Below are positions 22,474 to 31,392 of a stretch of 37,569 bases of DNA, one piece after another. The position numbers were made by a program, and so were the translations under genes. Each line of letters opens with the position of its first letter. Position 1 is the first letter of the stretch. Source of the stretch: an uncultured Acidimicrobiaceae bacterium (GTDB taxonomy: Bacteria > Actinomycetota > Acidimicrobiia > Acidimicrobiales > RAAP-2); assembly GCA_903873395.1 (NCBI GenBank), contig CAIQOJ010000078.1, positions 1-37,569 of the forward strand. The letters run 5' to 3'. The notes beneath the pieces were generated by a model. It saw only the letters and a list, made by a program, of their open reading frames with translations. It ran no database searches and was not told where the DNA came from.

Positions 22474-22943
22474 GGGTGCGACGCCGTAGTGCCGACAAAT
22501 CCCCCTCGCGTCGGGCTCGTCGCGAGGAACGACTCCTCGCCGGCGACTGTGAGGCGTTCATGGTCGGACACCTTGCCGAGCGGGTTGCCCGTCGGGGCGA
22601 CCATGTGGTTCCAGCGCTCTGGCTGAACTTGTTGGCCCATGGGAACGAGGATGACCTTGTCACCTGTGCGTCAGTGTTTCGGCCCGCCCATGGGTGGGGC
22701 ACGGGAAGGGACGACCAAGCCATCTGGTGTGCGGCACGCATCTATCTCGCCAATATCGTGCTGGAGACGGCTCGAAGGTGCTGTGGTCTGATCGAGCTCC
22801 AGGTCGACGTACTGGTGCCGCTCGAGGCCGATCTGGCGGCCACCTTCGCCTGTCGGGCCTGGAGACCGCGCGACCTCGTCTGTTCCGTGGAGACGGCACT
22901 CGACGTGCATCGGTCATGGCACAGCCACGCAGCTGGTCGGTGA
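22467..22943 (+). CDS. Hypothetical protein
   Basis: A 158-residue protein of unknown family. A very basic N terminus (VRVRRRSADKSPSRRARREER) precedes a helical body with Trp/Leu/Ala-rich segments (VVPALWLNLLAHGNEDDLV, AIWCAARIYLANIVLETARRCCGL) and a His/Trp-containing tail. No signal peptide or clear membrane span is seen. The start overlaps the preceding frame, and GGGGG lies 2 nt before the ATG, closer than ideal. Directly upstream of the DNA methyltransferase on the same strand; a functional link is possible but unsupported. Confidence 0.45.
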   Translation: MVRVRRRSADKSPSRRARREERLLAGDCEAFMVGHLAERVARRGDHVVPALWLNLLAHGNEDDLVTCASVFRPAHGWGTGRDDQAIWCAARIYLANIVLETARRCCGLIELQVDVLVPLEADLAATFACRAWRPRDLVCSVETALDVHRSWHSHAAGR

Positions 22944-22988
22944 CGACACAGCTACCGCATCCGGATATCGGCTCCTCACGTCATCCGC

Positions 22989-22994
22989 TAGGTT
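22989..22994 (+). promoter_or_regulatory. -10 box for leaderless methyltransferase transcript
   Basis: TAGGTT lies 7 nt before the ATG at 23002. There is no ribosome site. Confidence 0.4.
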
Positions 22995-23001
22995 GCGCGC
23001 G

Positions 23002-24717
23002 ATGGCACCGACCACGGCTGGCCGACAGGGTGCGGCTCACCAGGCCGACCTGGCTGCACAAGGCTCCAGGCACCGCTCTGGCTCGTGGTATACCCCGGCC
23101 GACGTAGTCGAGCGACTGCTCGACATCACCCTGGAACCGCTCCTCGATGCCCGGGCCGGCCAAGGAGCCAATGCCATCAGTGCAATCAGGGTCCTGGACC
23201 CTGCATGCGGCGACGGAGCCTTCGTGTCTGCGGCGGGGGCACGCATCGCCCGGGCCCTCGAGCGTGCCGGCATGGAGGCGGCGGTAGCCGCCCACATCGC
23301 CTATGGCACAACGGTGGTCGGCATCGATGTCGACCCAGTGGCGGCTGACCTCTGTCGCACTGCGCTGGCCGAAAGGAACTCAGACGCCGGTGGCCCAGGT
23401 GCGTCCCCGCACGTCTTGGTGGCCGATGCCCTGCTGATGCAGCCGAACGCGGGCGACCGGGGTCGGCTCGACGCCAGGTCGACCTGGGATCTACTGATCG
23501 GTCCCGCCGGCATCGCCCCGGGCGGATTCGACTTGGTCATCGGGAATCCCCCGTTCCTGACGCCATTGCGGAGTCGGACGAGCGCAGAGGAGAGCCGACG
23601 ACAAGCACTTGCTGAGCGCTTCGGCGACGCCGCTTCTCCATTGACCGATGCCGCGGCACTCTTCTTCCTTCTGGGAGCCGAGTTGGCGTCACCGTCCGGC
23701 ACTGTCTGTTTCATCGAACCACTTCCCTTCGTTGCCGCCAGAGATGCCGCTGGCGTCCGAGCAGCGCTCTTGAAACTCGGGAGTCTCTCTGACCTGTGGG
23801 ATGCCCAGGAGCAGGTTTTTGATGCCGCAGTGGCCGTGTGTGCCCCCGTAATGGTGCGAGGTGCAGACCCCGAGCCGGTGAGGCTCTGGACCGGTCGAAC
23901 GCTCGAGGCGACCAACCATGCCGCTCCGCCAGATCGATCTGGCGCTCCGTGGTCGTCACTGGTGGCCGCGGCCCGGCATGTTCCCGTTGTCCACATGACC
24001 ACGGCGGGCACAGTCGAGGACATTGCAACGTGCACCGCCGACTTCCGAGACCAGTACTACGGCCTGGTCGGAGCCGTCGAGGAGGCCGACGGGGATGGAG
24101 ACCGCCACGACGGTACTTCGACACCCAGCGACCGTCCCCGCCTGGTGACCAGCGGGACGATCGATCCGGCCCGACTTCTCTGGGGACGCCGGTCGATCCG
24201 ATTTGCCGGTGCCTCGTATCGCTACCCCGTGGTGAACCTCGATCGCCTTGCTCCGGACATGGCTGACTGGGCGGCTCGCCGCTTGGTCCCCAAAGTGCTG
24301 GTGGCCACCCAGACGCGCATGCTCGAAGCAGTGGCCGATCCTGAGGGCACCTTGCTCCCGTCGGTGCCGGTGATCACTGTGACCACGTCCACCGAGACCC
24401 TCCATCGGATTGCCGCTCTCGTGACATCCCCACCTATTGCGGCACTTGCCGCCGCCCGCCATCTGGGCACCGGGCTGGGCGGGAAAGCACTCCGATTGCG
24501 GGCTGCTGACATCGCTGCTCTGCCGCTTCCTGGCGACAAGACCGCCTGGGACGATGCTGCGTCGTCCTTTGAGGCTGCTGAGCTATCTGAACAACCACAT
24601 GAAGCCAGGGGCCTTCTGATCACGTCGGGAATCGCCATGTGCTCCGCCTATGGCATCGATGATGCCGGAGAGCTTCTGGCCTGGTGGATCACACTGATCC
24701 CACCGGTGCGAACCTGA
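23002..24717 (+). CDS. Orphan gamma-class N6-adenine DNA methyltransferase
   Basis: A 571-residue SAM-dependent DNA methyltransferase. SGSWYTPADVVERLLD (about 26-41) is the N-terminal X motif of TaqI/Eco57I-type enzymes. VLDPACGDGAFV (about 65-76) is the SAM-binding motif I, VVGIDVDP motif II, and DLVIGNPPF (NPPF about 182-185) the catalytic motif IV. The C-terminal 280 residues probably hold the target-recognition domain, with a RLRAADIAALPLP ending typical of such modules. No nuclease domain is fused and no restriction gene is nearby. The ATG at 23002 is preferred over a TTG at 22993, which lies within the -10 box. Target sequence cannot be deduced. Confidence 0.85.
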   Translation: MAPTTAGRQGAAHQADLAAQGSRHRSGSWYTPADVVERLLDITLEPLLDARAGQGANAISAIRVLDPACGDGAFVSAAGARIARALERAGMEAAVAAHIAYGTTVVGIDVDPVAADLCRTALAERNSDAGGPGASPHVLVADALLMQPNAGDRGRLDARSTWDLLIGPAGIAPGGFDLVIGNPPFLTPLRSRTSAEESRRQALAERFGDAASPLTDAAALFFLLGAELASPSGTVCFIEPLPFVAARDAAGVRAALLKLGSLSDLWDAQEQVFDAAVAVCAPVMVRGADPEPVRLWTGRTLEATNHAAPPDRSGAPWSSLVAAARHVPVVHMTTAGTVEDIATCTADFRDQYYGLVGAVEEADGDGDRHDGTSTPSDRPRLVTSGTIDPARLLWGRRSIRFAGASYRYPVVNLDRLAPDMADWAARRLVPKVLVATQTRMLEAVADPEGTLLPSVPVITVTTSTETLHRIAALVTSPPIAALAAARHLGTGLGGKALRLRAADIAALPLPGDKTAWDDAASSFEAAELSEQPHEARGLLITSGIAMCSAYGIDDAGELLAWWITLIPPVRT

Positions 24718-24722
24718 ACTAC

Positions 24723-25058
24723 TCAGGTGGCACCGAGACTGACGTAGACCTTGCGAAGTCGCTCCGTGACCGTCCACGTCGTGGCCGTTCCTGCGTGAAG
24801 TCGCACGATATCTCCCGGTCCCACGTGAACGGTCGGCTGCCCAGCGACGTCGATGGTGGCCCGGCCAGACAGGACGACAACTACCTCGTCCACCTCCACA
24901 TCTTCGTCCGCGCCGGGGTCGATCTCCCACACGCCGACCTCGACCCCGTCGAACTCGGCCAGCACGGCGGACCGTGTGGTGCCGCCCGGATCCGGCGTGA
25001 GCTCGAGTGAAGATCCGGTCACGACAGCGACCGGCCCCGGAGGCCACATTGCCCTCAT
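24723..25058 (-). CDS. Small cupin (DUF861-like)
   Basis: A 111-residue single-domain cupin. Residues 40-105 give the beta-barrel: VEVGVWEIDPGADEDVEVDEVVVVLSG is motif 1, in which the metal-ligand histidines are replaced by acidic residues and only the Glu is retained. GDIVRLHAGTATTW is motif 2, with one His. This pattern matches the cupin_3/DUF861 group (EutQ-like, ureidoglycolate-related). It overlaps the upstream VOC gene by ATGA, so the two are co-translated. It converges on the methyltransferase with a 5-nt gap. Reaction unknown. Confidence 0.75.
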   Translation of the reverse strand: MRAMWPPGPVAVVTGSSLELTPDPGGTTRSAVLAEFDGVEVGVWEIDPGADEDVEVDEVVVVLSGRATIDVAGQPTVHVGPGDIVRLHAGTATTWTVTERLRKVYVSLGAT

Positions 25059-25555
25059 CCCACGATCGTCCCGTACATGTCGTGCAACGGGTAGGAGAGC
25101 AGCTCAATGCGCTCGCCGTCAGGGCCAGCGAAGTACGCAGAAGTTCCATCGACCATGAGGACCTCGATCCCTGCGTCTTTCACCTTGGCCACAAGCCGGT
25201 CGAAGGTCTCGGCCGTCACACTGATGGCGATGTGGTGCAGCCCGCCCAGGACTTCTCGGTAGGGATCGACATCGAGACCGGGGAAGTCGAAGTAAGCGAC
25301 ATAGTTCCCCTGTCCGATGTCGAAAAAGAAGTGGGTCGATCCCCGGTAGTCCCGGTTCTCGAACAGTTCGGCAAGAGGGAACTCCAAGAGTTCCTGCCAG
25401 AACGTGATGGTGCGCTCCACGTCCGAGCAGACCAGCGCGAAGTGATGCAGGCCTCGGGCTGCCGACGCTGGGCGCTCACCGGGCGGGCGGAGGTAGCGGG
25501 ATCGCAGCGCATCCCAGTAGCCAGTCCGATCGATATCGCTTCCGTGATCCGTCAT
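25055..25555 (-). CDS. VOC-superfamily (glyoxalase/dioxygenase-like) protein
   Basis: A 166-residue protein with two beta-alpha-beta-beta-beta modules of the vicinal oxygen chelate fold. Candidate metal ligands are the His in GLHHFALVCSD (about 36-37), the His in GGLHHIAISV (about 102-103) and the Glu in DGERIELLSYP near the C terminus. A 20-residue hydrophilic N terminus precedes the first module. The ATG at 25555 has GGAGGG 4 nt upstream; a longer open frame reads through the upstream tandem repeat and is not family-like. It forms an operon with the cupin. Substrate unknown; ring-cleavage dioxygenase and glyoxalase are both possible. Confidence 0.82.
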   Translation of the reverse strand: MTDHGSDIDRTGYWDALRSRYLRPPGERPASAARGLHHFALVCSDVERTITFWQELLEFPLAELFENRDYRGSTHFFFDIGQGNYVAYFDFPGLDVDPYREVLGGLHHIAISVTAETFDRLVAKVKDAGIEVLMVDGTSAYFAGPDGERIELLSYPLHDMYGTIVG

Positions 25556-25594
25556 GGCACCCTCCGTGCGAGCCTGCTCCGCACTGTATCCATC

Positions 25595-25632
25595 GGCACT
25601 GCTTCGAGCGGCACTGCTTCGAGCGGCACTGC
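25595..25632. repeat. 15-bp tandem repeat upstream of the VOC operon
   Basis: GGCACTGCTTCGAGC occurs twice exactly (25595-25609, 25610-25624), followed by GGCACTGC. It lies 40-77 nt upstream of the VOC start, over or next to its promoter, and could be a regulatory array. Confidence 0.8.
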
Positions 25633-25719
25633 AGCACATCGCACAGCAGTCATCGAGTCTGGACCGATCCCCATTTCAGCCACCCGGGCAAAGCGTTCCG
25701 GGCGACCGACCACACGGGG

Positions 25720-26181
25720 TCAGTCCCGTCGGCAGGCCGCGCAGCGGCCGAGGATGGCGAAGTGGTGGATGTCGACGTCGAATCCGAACTGCTCACTGGC
25801 TTGGGTGACCAGCGTGGCAAAGAGCTCGTCAGGGGCCATGACGGCGGTGCCGCACTCCTGGCAGACGAAGTGACAGTGCGCAGCTGTCGTCAGGTGGTAC
25901 GTGGCTGGTCCGTGACCGAGATGGGAGTGGGCGATCACTCCGAGGCGCTCGAGTTCATCGAGATTGCGATAGATCGTGGAGAGGGCGACGTCAGGGGCCC
26001 CAGCCTGGACGGCAGAGGCAAGATCCTCAGCGGTGTGGTGATCGTTTCCGTCGAAGAGTGCGTCGATGAGCAACCGGCGGCTAGCCGTGACTCGACCACC
26101 ATGCTCACGAACGAGGGCCAAGGCCTCGTCGGCGGTCACGACGGCATGCTCATGTCCGTGGGACGGCGCACTTCTTGTCAT
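25720..26181 (-). CDS. nur: Fur-family metalloregulator, probably nickel-responsive Nur
   Basis: A 153-residue Fur-family repressor. Residues 17-85 are the winged helix (GGRVTASRRLLIDAL, TAEDLASAV, ALSTIYRNLDELERLGVI). The dimerisation domain has AAHCHFVCQECG, with regulatory histidines and the first zinc CxxC, and GRCAAC near the end as the second CxxC. The His-rich N terminus (HGHEH) is unusual. Fur, Zur, PerR and Nur cannot be separated by motif alone. The divergent nickel permease with a Nur-type operator between them makes Nur the best call. The ATG at 26181 lacks a ribosome site; TACGGT lies 8 nt upstream, so it may be leaderless. Confidence 0.82.
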   Translation of the reverse strand: MTRSAPSHGHEHAVVTADEALALVREHGGRVTASRRLLIDALFDGNDHHTAEDLASAVQAGAPDVALSTIYRNLDELERLGVIAHSHLGHGPATYHLTTAAHCHFVCQECGTAVMAPDELFATLVTQASEQFGFDVDIHHFAILGRCAACRRD

Positions 26182-26212
26182 TTACCGCGACCGTAGGTCG
26201 GCCGATTGCTCG

Positions 26213-26241
26213 TTGCAAGTGATTCGCAACTACTCTACGTT
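26213..26241 (+). promoter_or_regulatory. Nur box overlapping the nickel-permease promoter
   Basis: TTGCAA-GTGAT-TCGCAA (26213-26229) differs by one base from the TTGCAA-N5-TTGCAA box known for Streptomyces Nur. The left half also serves as a -35 (TTGCAA), with TACGTT (26236-26241) as -10 after 17 bp. Nur bound with nickel would block RNA polymerase. The same site is 32 nt upstream of nur, allowing autoregulation. Confidence 0.75.
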
Positions 26242-26310
26242 GGCATCTACCGACCCCCGAGGGCTCCCCGATCAGAGCCCGACCGCCAGACCTTCACGAG
26301 GACCGTTCCG

Positions 26311-27450
26311 ATGGCCGACCCAATGGGCCGCATCTACAAGATTCGCCACGGGCTCACCCGACGCGAGTGGAGCAAGGTCGGCGCCATGGCCGGCACCGTG
26401 GTCGTGCTCAACGTGGCCGGGTGGACCATGTTGGTCGCTGCCTGCAGCCACCATCACGTCTCCAAGGCGGGCGCGTTCGGGTTCGGCACCGGCGTACTGG
26501 CCTACACACTGGGTATCCGCCATGCGTTCGACGCTGACCACATCGCCGCCATCGACAACACGACCCGCAAGCTCGTCCAAGACGGGAAGCGGCCGCTCTC
26601 GACCGGATTCTGGTTCTCGCTCGGTCACTCGTCGGTCGTCTTCGTCTTGGCCATCCTCCTGAACTTCGGGATCCGGGCCCTCAATGCTGCCGTGCAGAAC
26701 GGTTCCTCGGGACTTCATACCTGGACCGGCATCATCGGCACGACGGTCTCCGGCACGTTTCTGTGGGCCATCGGCCTGCTCAACCTGGTGGTCTTGATGT
26801 CCATCATCCGCGTCACCCAGGAACTGCGGGCCGGCCGCTATGACGACGAGGAGCTGGAACGGCAACTGGACAGCCGTGGACTCATGAATCGCCTGTTCGG
26901 TGGCTATGCCCGGCACATGGACCAACCATGGAAGTTGTATCCGGTCGGCGTGCTCTTCGGTCTGGGTTTCGACACGGCCACAGAGATCGCACTGCTGGTC
27001 TTGGCGGGCACCGCCGTGGTCGGCGGTCTGCCCTTCTACGCCATCCTGTCGCTGCCGATTCTGTTTGCTGCCGGGATGTGCCTCTTCGACACGGTGGACG
27101 GCTGCTTCATGAACTTTGCCTACGACTGGGCATTTGCCAAGCCGGTCCGAAAGGTCTGGTACAACCTCACGGTCACCGGGCTCTCAGTGTTCGTGGCTCT
27201 GTTCATCGGCACCATCGAGATCGTGGGATTGGTGGCTCGCCAGGCAGGATGGACCGGTGGGGTCCTCGGGATCATCGGTCGCACCGACATCAACACCGCA
27301 GGTCTGATTATCGTCGCCGTCTTCGTGGCCACCTGGATCGTCTCGCTGGCTGTCTGGCACATCGGGGATATCGAATCCCGCTGGCAGGTACTTCCCGCCG
27401 AGGTGCTCGCTCCAACCGACGAGCCGCTCACCGCCAACAGCGCCGCCTGA
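26311..27450 (+). CDS. NiCoT nickel/cobalt permease (HoxN/NixA family)
   Basis: A 379-residue membrane protein with about eight helices that imports Ni2+ or Co2+. The helix-II signature [17 protein letters not shown] contains the H-x4-D-H metal motif. [12 protein letters not shown] and the [21 protein letters not shown] region are the other conserved NiCoT blocks. A cytoplasmic charged loop (about 170-195) separates the halves. The ATG at 26311 follows GAGG by about 10 nt; family similarity starts there. The Nur box upstream points to nickel as substrate, perhaps for urease, hydrogenase or Ni-superoxide dismutase, none of which is in this window. Confidence 0.92.
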   Translation: MADPMGRIYKIRHGLTRREWSKVGAMAGTVVVLNVAGWTMLVAACSHHHVSKAGAFGFGTGVLAYTLGIRHAFDADHIAAIDNTTRKLVQDGKRPLSTGFWFSLGHSSVVFVLAILLNFGIRALNAAVQNGSSGLHTWTGIIGTTVSGTFLWAIGLLNLVVLMSIIRVTQELRAGRYDDEELERQLDSRGLMNRLFGGYARHMDQPWKLYPVGVLFGLGFDTATEIALLVLAGTAVVGGLPFYAILSLPILFAAGMCLFDTVDGCFMNFAYDWAFAKPVRKVWYNLTVTGLSVFVALFIGTIEIVGLVARQAGWTGGVLGIIGRTDINTAGLIIVAVFVATWIVSLAVWHIGDIESRWQVLPAEVLAPTDEPLTANSAA

Positions 27451-27562
27451 CACCTCCATCACCGGACTGCTTGCACGCCGCCCCTCGACCAGAGTTCTTC
27501 GGGGATGTCTCGTTGGCCACGGACCCCTAGGATGCAGCCGTTCGACGGACAAGGAGATCACC

Positions 27563-28528
27563 ATGGAGATGCAGTATCGACGTCTGGGGGGCACCGGCCT
27601 CAAGGTCAGCGTCCTGTCGTTCGGCTCATGGGTGACGTTCGGCCCGCAGTTGGCTGGTAATCCGGCCGAAGAGTGCCTTGCTGCCGCCTACGACGGTGGG
27701 GTCAACTTCTTCGACAACGCAGAGTCCTACGCAGGCGGCGAGTCTGAGCGGATCATGGGTGAAGCCATTGCCAACCTGGGCTGGGCTCGCCGCTCCTACG
27801 TGATCTCCACGAAGTTGTTCTGGGGCATCTCACCCGAGGTCAACATGGTGAACACCCTGAACCGCAAGTACCTCTCCCAGGCCATCGATGGCTCGCTTGA
27901 GCGACTCGGGCTCGACTTCGTCGATCTCGTCTACTGCCATCGTCCTGACCCGGAGACTCCTATCGAAGAGACCGTCTGGGCCATGTCCGACATGGTCTCG
28001 GCCGGAAAGGCCCTCTACTGGGGCACCTCCGAGTGGTCGGCCGACGCCATCCGCGAGGCTTGGAACATCGCCGAGCGCCACCACCTGCACAAGCCGGTGG
28101 TCGAGCAGCCGCAGTACAACATGCTGTGGCGCGATCGCGTCGAGGACGAGTACTCCTCGCTCTACGACACGACCGGGTTGGGACTCACCATCTGGAGTCC
28201 TCTGGCCTCGGGCCTGCTGACCGGCAAGTACCTGGACGGGATTCCCGAGGGCTCGCGGGGAAGCCTGGCGGGCTATGAGTGGCTGCAGGACTTCTTGACC
28301 GATGCCGACCGCAACGCGGTCGTGCGCCAGCTGGCCGGAGTTGCCGAAGAACTGGGCTGCAGCTTGGCCCAGTTGGCGATCGCCTGGTGCGTTAAGAATC
28401 CTCACGTCTCCACAGTGATCACCGGGGCCAGCCGAGTGGAGCAGGTCCACGAGAACCTGGCGTCGCTCGAGGTGGTCGACAAGTTGACCGACGAGGTCAT
28501 GGCCAGGATTCAAGCCATCCTGCCGTGA
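27563..28528 (+). CDS. Aldo/keto reductase, Kv-beta subunit type
   Basis: A 321-residue NADPH-dependent (beta/alpha)8-barrel oxidoreductase. The tetrad is visible: Asp and Tyr in [14 protein letters not shown], Lys in VISTKLFWG, and His in VYCHRPDP. The cofactor-binding end is [16 protein letters not shown]. The [13 protein letters not shown] segment and lack of N-terminal extension match the bacterial homologues of voltage-gated potassium-channel beta subunits. No channel gene is adjacent, so it is more likely a free carbonyl reductase. AAGGAG (27551-27556), 6 nt before the ATG, is a strong ribosome site, and TAGGAT at 27528-27533 is a possible -10. Confidence 0.92.
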   Translation: MEMQYRRLGGTGLKVSVLSFGSWVTFGPQLAGNPAEECLAAAYDGGVNFFDNAESYAGGESERIMGEAIANLGWARRSYVISTKLFWGISPEVNMVNTLNRKYLSQAIDGSLERLGLDFVDLVYCHRPDPETPIEETVWAMSDMVSAGKALYWGTSEWSADAIREAWNIAERHHLHKPVVEQPQYNMLWRDRVEDEYSSLYDTTGLGLTIWSPLASGLLTGKYLDGIPEGSRGSLAGYEWLQDFLTDADRNAVVRQLAGVAEELGCSLAQLAIAWCVKNPHVSTVITGASRVEQVHENLASLEVVDKLTDEVMARIQAILP

Positions 28529-28534
28529 GTCGCC

Positions 28535-28564
28535 GACACCCGGGTGCAGAGGCTCCCGGGTGTC
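28535..28564. terminator. Bidirectional hairpin between convergent genes
   Basis: GACACCCGGG (28535-28544) and CCCGGGTGTC (28555-28564) form a perfect 10-bp stem with a 10-nt loop. It begins 6 nt after the aldo/keto reductase stop and overlaps the last bases of the convergent membrane-protein gene. Confidence 0.7.
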
Positions 28565-29111
28565 ACGTCGCCAGCTGGCCTTCTTCCTCATCGAGATGGG
28601 CTTCGGCGAGTCGGTCGACCTCGTCGTTCACTCGGGAAGCCAAGTACAGCGACAGTCCCGCGCCAGGCAACTCGAGGAAGAGGGCGAAGCACACGGCAAT
28701 GGCCAACGAGCGCCGATCGGCTGACGTCATGATGTCGAACCAGGCATCGACCACCAGCAGCGTGGCCGTCGCAGTAGCCGGCAGTTGCACCCGGGGATCG
28801 ACCCGATAGGCAAACAGCGCGGTGAGGGCGATCACTGCGACCAGGAACACGTCGAACCCGACCCACGCCAAGCGGTAGTAGTGCTCCAGGTTCCGCGTTG
28901 GAAGCGAAACCGCGAGATAGATGGTCCATGGCACCAGAACTGCTGCCACGACCAGATAGAGCCGAGCGATCCTGCGGACCGGACGGCGATAGGCGGCTAC
29001 TTCGGCATAGGGCTCGTCGGTCCCCAGAAACAGAGAATCATCACTCGCCGCATTACGGTCCTCGGCACCTTGGGTATCAGCCACCGAGGCATCCCTGTGC
29101 GGCCTGAACAT
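28563..29111 (-). CDS. Four-TM membrane protein of unknown function
   Basis: A 182-residue protein. Residues 1-45 are hydrophilic and acidic, then four membrane helices lie at about 48-68, 80-105, 113-128 and 134-158, with a charged C-terminal helix (RVNDEVDRLAEAHLDEEEG). Helix 3 holds a VDAWFDIMTSAD motif with two acidic residues at the membrane edge, also found in uncharacterised actinobacterial membrane proteins. The start is uncertain: the ATG at 29111 has only a weak GGCGG, and a GTG at 29084 is possible. Three 19-bp direct repeats lie just upstream. Confidence 0.7.
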   Translation of the reverse strand: MFRPHRDASVADTQGAEDRNAASDDSLFLGTDEPYAEVAAYRRPVRRIARLYLVVAAVLVPWTIYLAVSLPTRNLEHYYRLAWVGFDVFLVAVIALTALFAYRVDPRVQLPATATATLLVVDAWFDIMTSADRRSLAIAVCFALFLELPGAGLSLYLASRVNDEVDRLAEAHLDEEEGQLAT

Positions 29112-29142
29112 CCGCCGTACTGCTGATCACCCGAGCAAGCCT

Positions 29143-29199
29143 AGGCACGTTGCCGCGATCTAGACATGGTGCCGCAACCAAGGCACGGTGCCGCAGTGA
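29143..29199. repeat. Three 19-bp tandem repeats
   Basis: Units begin at 29143, 29162 and 29181, with shared pattern AGRCAYGKTGCCGC followed by a variable 5-nt tail. They lie 32-88 nt upstream of the four-TM protein and in the gap after ppk1, so they may be an operator array. Confidence 0.75.
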
Positions 29200-29289
29200 C
29201 TTCTCCGTTCTGCGGATCTCGCTAGGTAGCCAGGTCGCCACAACACTGCAGTCGGGAACACCTGATCGACCGAAGGTTACGAACTGAGG

Positions 29290-31386
29290 TCAGGCTCGAA
29301 CGCCTCGGCCTGTGTCATCGACCGATCCTCGACGCAGGGCTGCTTCCTCGAGCAGTCGCTGCGTACCCCTACCGGTCACGGTCGGCACCCGGTGCCAGGC
29401 ACCACCACCATCGAGTTCCCACGACTGGACGTCGTCGGCCAAGTTGCACGCCAAGATCTCCTCGAGGCGACTCACCGCATCCGGATCCGCCACCGGAGTC
29501 ATGGCCTCCACCCTGCGGTCGAGGTTGCGTCGCCGCAGGTCGGCGGAGCCGATGTAGTAGGTCGCCGGCCGCGCTCCACCGCCGAATCGAAGAATTCGTG
29601 AGTGCTCCAGGAACCTCCCCACGATGGAGTGGACCCGAATGGTCTCGGAGAGGCCGGGAATTCCCGGACGCAGGCAGCAGATTCCCCGGACGATGAGGTC
29701 GATGGGCACACCGGCCTGGGATGCTCGATAGAGCGCATCGATGACGGCGACGTCGTCGAGACCATTCACCTTGAAGGTGATCCGACCTTCTGGACCAACT
29801 TCGGCTTCGGCTTCGATGAGTTCGATGACCCGATCGCGGATGCCACCCGGTGAGGTGACCAGTTCCTGATACTGGGGTGGCTGGCTGAATCCGGTGATGT
29901 AGTTGAAGAACCTCGTCACATCGGCGCCAAGCTCAGGACGGGACGACAGCAAGCCGAGATCTTCGTACATCTTGGCCGTCTTGGGGTTGTAGTTGCCGGT
30001 TCCCACGTGACAGTAGAGGCGCACGGCATCACCCTCCTGACGCACCACGAGAGTCGTCTTGGCATGGGTCTTGAGTCCCATGAGTCCATAGATGACATGG
30101 GCTCCAGACTCCTCGAGCGCCCGGGCCCACCCGATGTTGGCCTCCTCATCGAAGCGAGCGGTGACCTCGATGAGGGCCGCCACTTGCTTGCCTCGCTCGG
30201 CGGCCCGGATGAGGGCGGCCACGATAGGACTGTCGCCTGAGGTCCGATAGAGGCACTGCTTGATGGCCAGCACGTTGGGGTCTTCAGCTGCCTCGTTGAG
30301 GAGCTCCTCCACTGATGCCGAGAACGATTCATACGGGTGGTGGACGAGTACGTCACCCCGGGCCAACACGGCAAAGATGTCGTCGTCCTCATCGCGTTCA
30401 ATCGAAGTGAAGGCCGCGGGAACCAGTGGCGTCCACGGCTCGTCGCGCAGATCAGGCCGGGCGACTCCGTAGAGGGCCCACAAGCAGTCAAGTCCGAGTG
30501 GACCCGTGTAGCGGTAGACGTCGTCTGAGCTCAGACCGAACTCTTCAGCCAGTGCATCGGTGTGCACCGATGCCATGCGTGTGTCGATCTCCAAGCGGAC
30601 AACAGGGAGGAAGCGGCGGCGGCGCAACTCCTCTTGCAGGGCGAGCAGCAGATCGTCCGCCGCATCGTCATCGAGTGCGAGGTCGGCATCCCGAGTGACC
30701 CGGAAGATGCAGGAACTTCCAAGGTCCATGCCGGGAAAGAGTTCGTCCAAGAATGCCACCATGACTTGTTCGAGCGGGACGAACCGTGTGCCATCAGGCA
30801 AGGCCAACAGACGGTCGACGTTCGGCGGGACCTTGACGCGGGCAAACCGTGTGGTGCCGTCAGTCCGACTCCGCACCTCGACACCGATATTGAGCGAAAG
30901 ATTGGAGATGTAGGGGAACGGATGACTGGGGTCGACGGTCAACGGGGTGACCACCGGGAGGATCAGTCGGTCGAAGACCTCGTGCAGATGGGCTCGGTCG
31001 GCACCGCTCAGCTCATTCCAGCCGACCAGTGCGATCCCTTCGGCAGCCAGTGCCGGTACCAGGCCATCGGCGAAGAGCGCTTCCTGGCGGGCCACCATCG
31101 ACTCGAGCGACGCACGCACGAGCCGGAGGAGCTCCTCGGGGGTGCTCCCGTTGAGAGCACGGCTGGTGATCCCGGCTGCGACCTGACGGCGCAGTCCTGC
31201 CACCTGGACCTGGAAGAACTCGTCGATCCGCTCGCTGAAGAGGATCAGGAACTTCATCCGCTCCAGCAGGGGGAGCGATGCATCATCCACCAGGTCGAGG
31301 AGCCGGTCGTTGAAGTCGAGGTCAGACAGCTGTCGGGCCAAGTAATCGGTTTCCCGGTCAGTTCCGGGGTTGCCCTGGGTGCTCAC
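29290..31386 (-). CDS. ppk1: Polyphosphate kinase 1
   Basis: A 698-residue PPK1, which reversibly polymerises the gamma-phosphate of ATP into polyphosphate. The N domain starts LARQLSDLDFNDRLLDLV, then comes the head domain (HPFPYISNLSLNIGV). The first PLD-like catalytic domain has YCHVGTGNYNPKTAKMYEDL with the autophosphorylated His, and the second has VRGICCLRPGIPGLSE and HSRILRFGGG. Length is normal. The GTG at 31386 has TAACGT 6 nt upstream, a leaderless arrangement; GGAG is only 1-2 nt away and cannot act as a ribosome site. No exopolyphosphatase is adjacent. An inorganic pyrophosphatase lies 4 kb away. Confidence 0.95.
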   Translation of the reverse strand: MSTQGNPGTDRETDYLARQLSDLDFNDRLLDLVDDASLPLLERMKFLILFSERIDEFFQVQVAGLRRQVAAGITSRALNGSTPEELLRLVRASLESMVARQEALFADGLVPALAAEGIALVGWNELSGADRAHLHEVFDRLILPVVTPLTVDPSHPFPYISNLSLNIGVEVRSRTDGTTRFARVKVPPNVDRLLALPDGTRFVPLEQVMVAFLDELFPGMDLGSSCIFRVTRDADLALDDDAADDLLLALQEELRRRRFLPVVRLEIDTRMASVHTDALAEEFGLSSDDVYRYTGPLGLDCLWALYGVARPDLRDEPWTPLVPAAFTSIERDEDDDIFAVLARGDVLVHHPYESFSASVEELLNEAAEDPNVLAIKQCLYRTSGDSPIVAALIRAAERGKQVAALIEVTARFDEEANIGWARALEESGAHVIYGLMGLKTHAKTTLVVRQEGDAVRLYCHVGTGNYNPKTAKMYEDLGLLSSRPELGADVTRFFNYITGFSQPPQYQELVTSPGGIRDRVIELIEAEAEVGPEGRITFKVNGLDDVAVIDALYRASQAGVPIDLIVRGICCLRPGIPGLSETIRVHSIVGRFLEHSRILRFGGGARPATYYIGSADLRRRNLDRRVEAMTPVADPDAVSRLEEILACNLADDVQSWELDGGGAWHRVPTVTGRGTQRLLEEAALRRGSVDDTGRGVRA

Positions 31387-31392
31387 GCTCCA

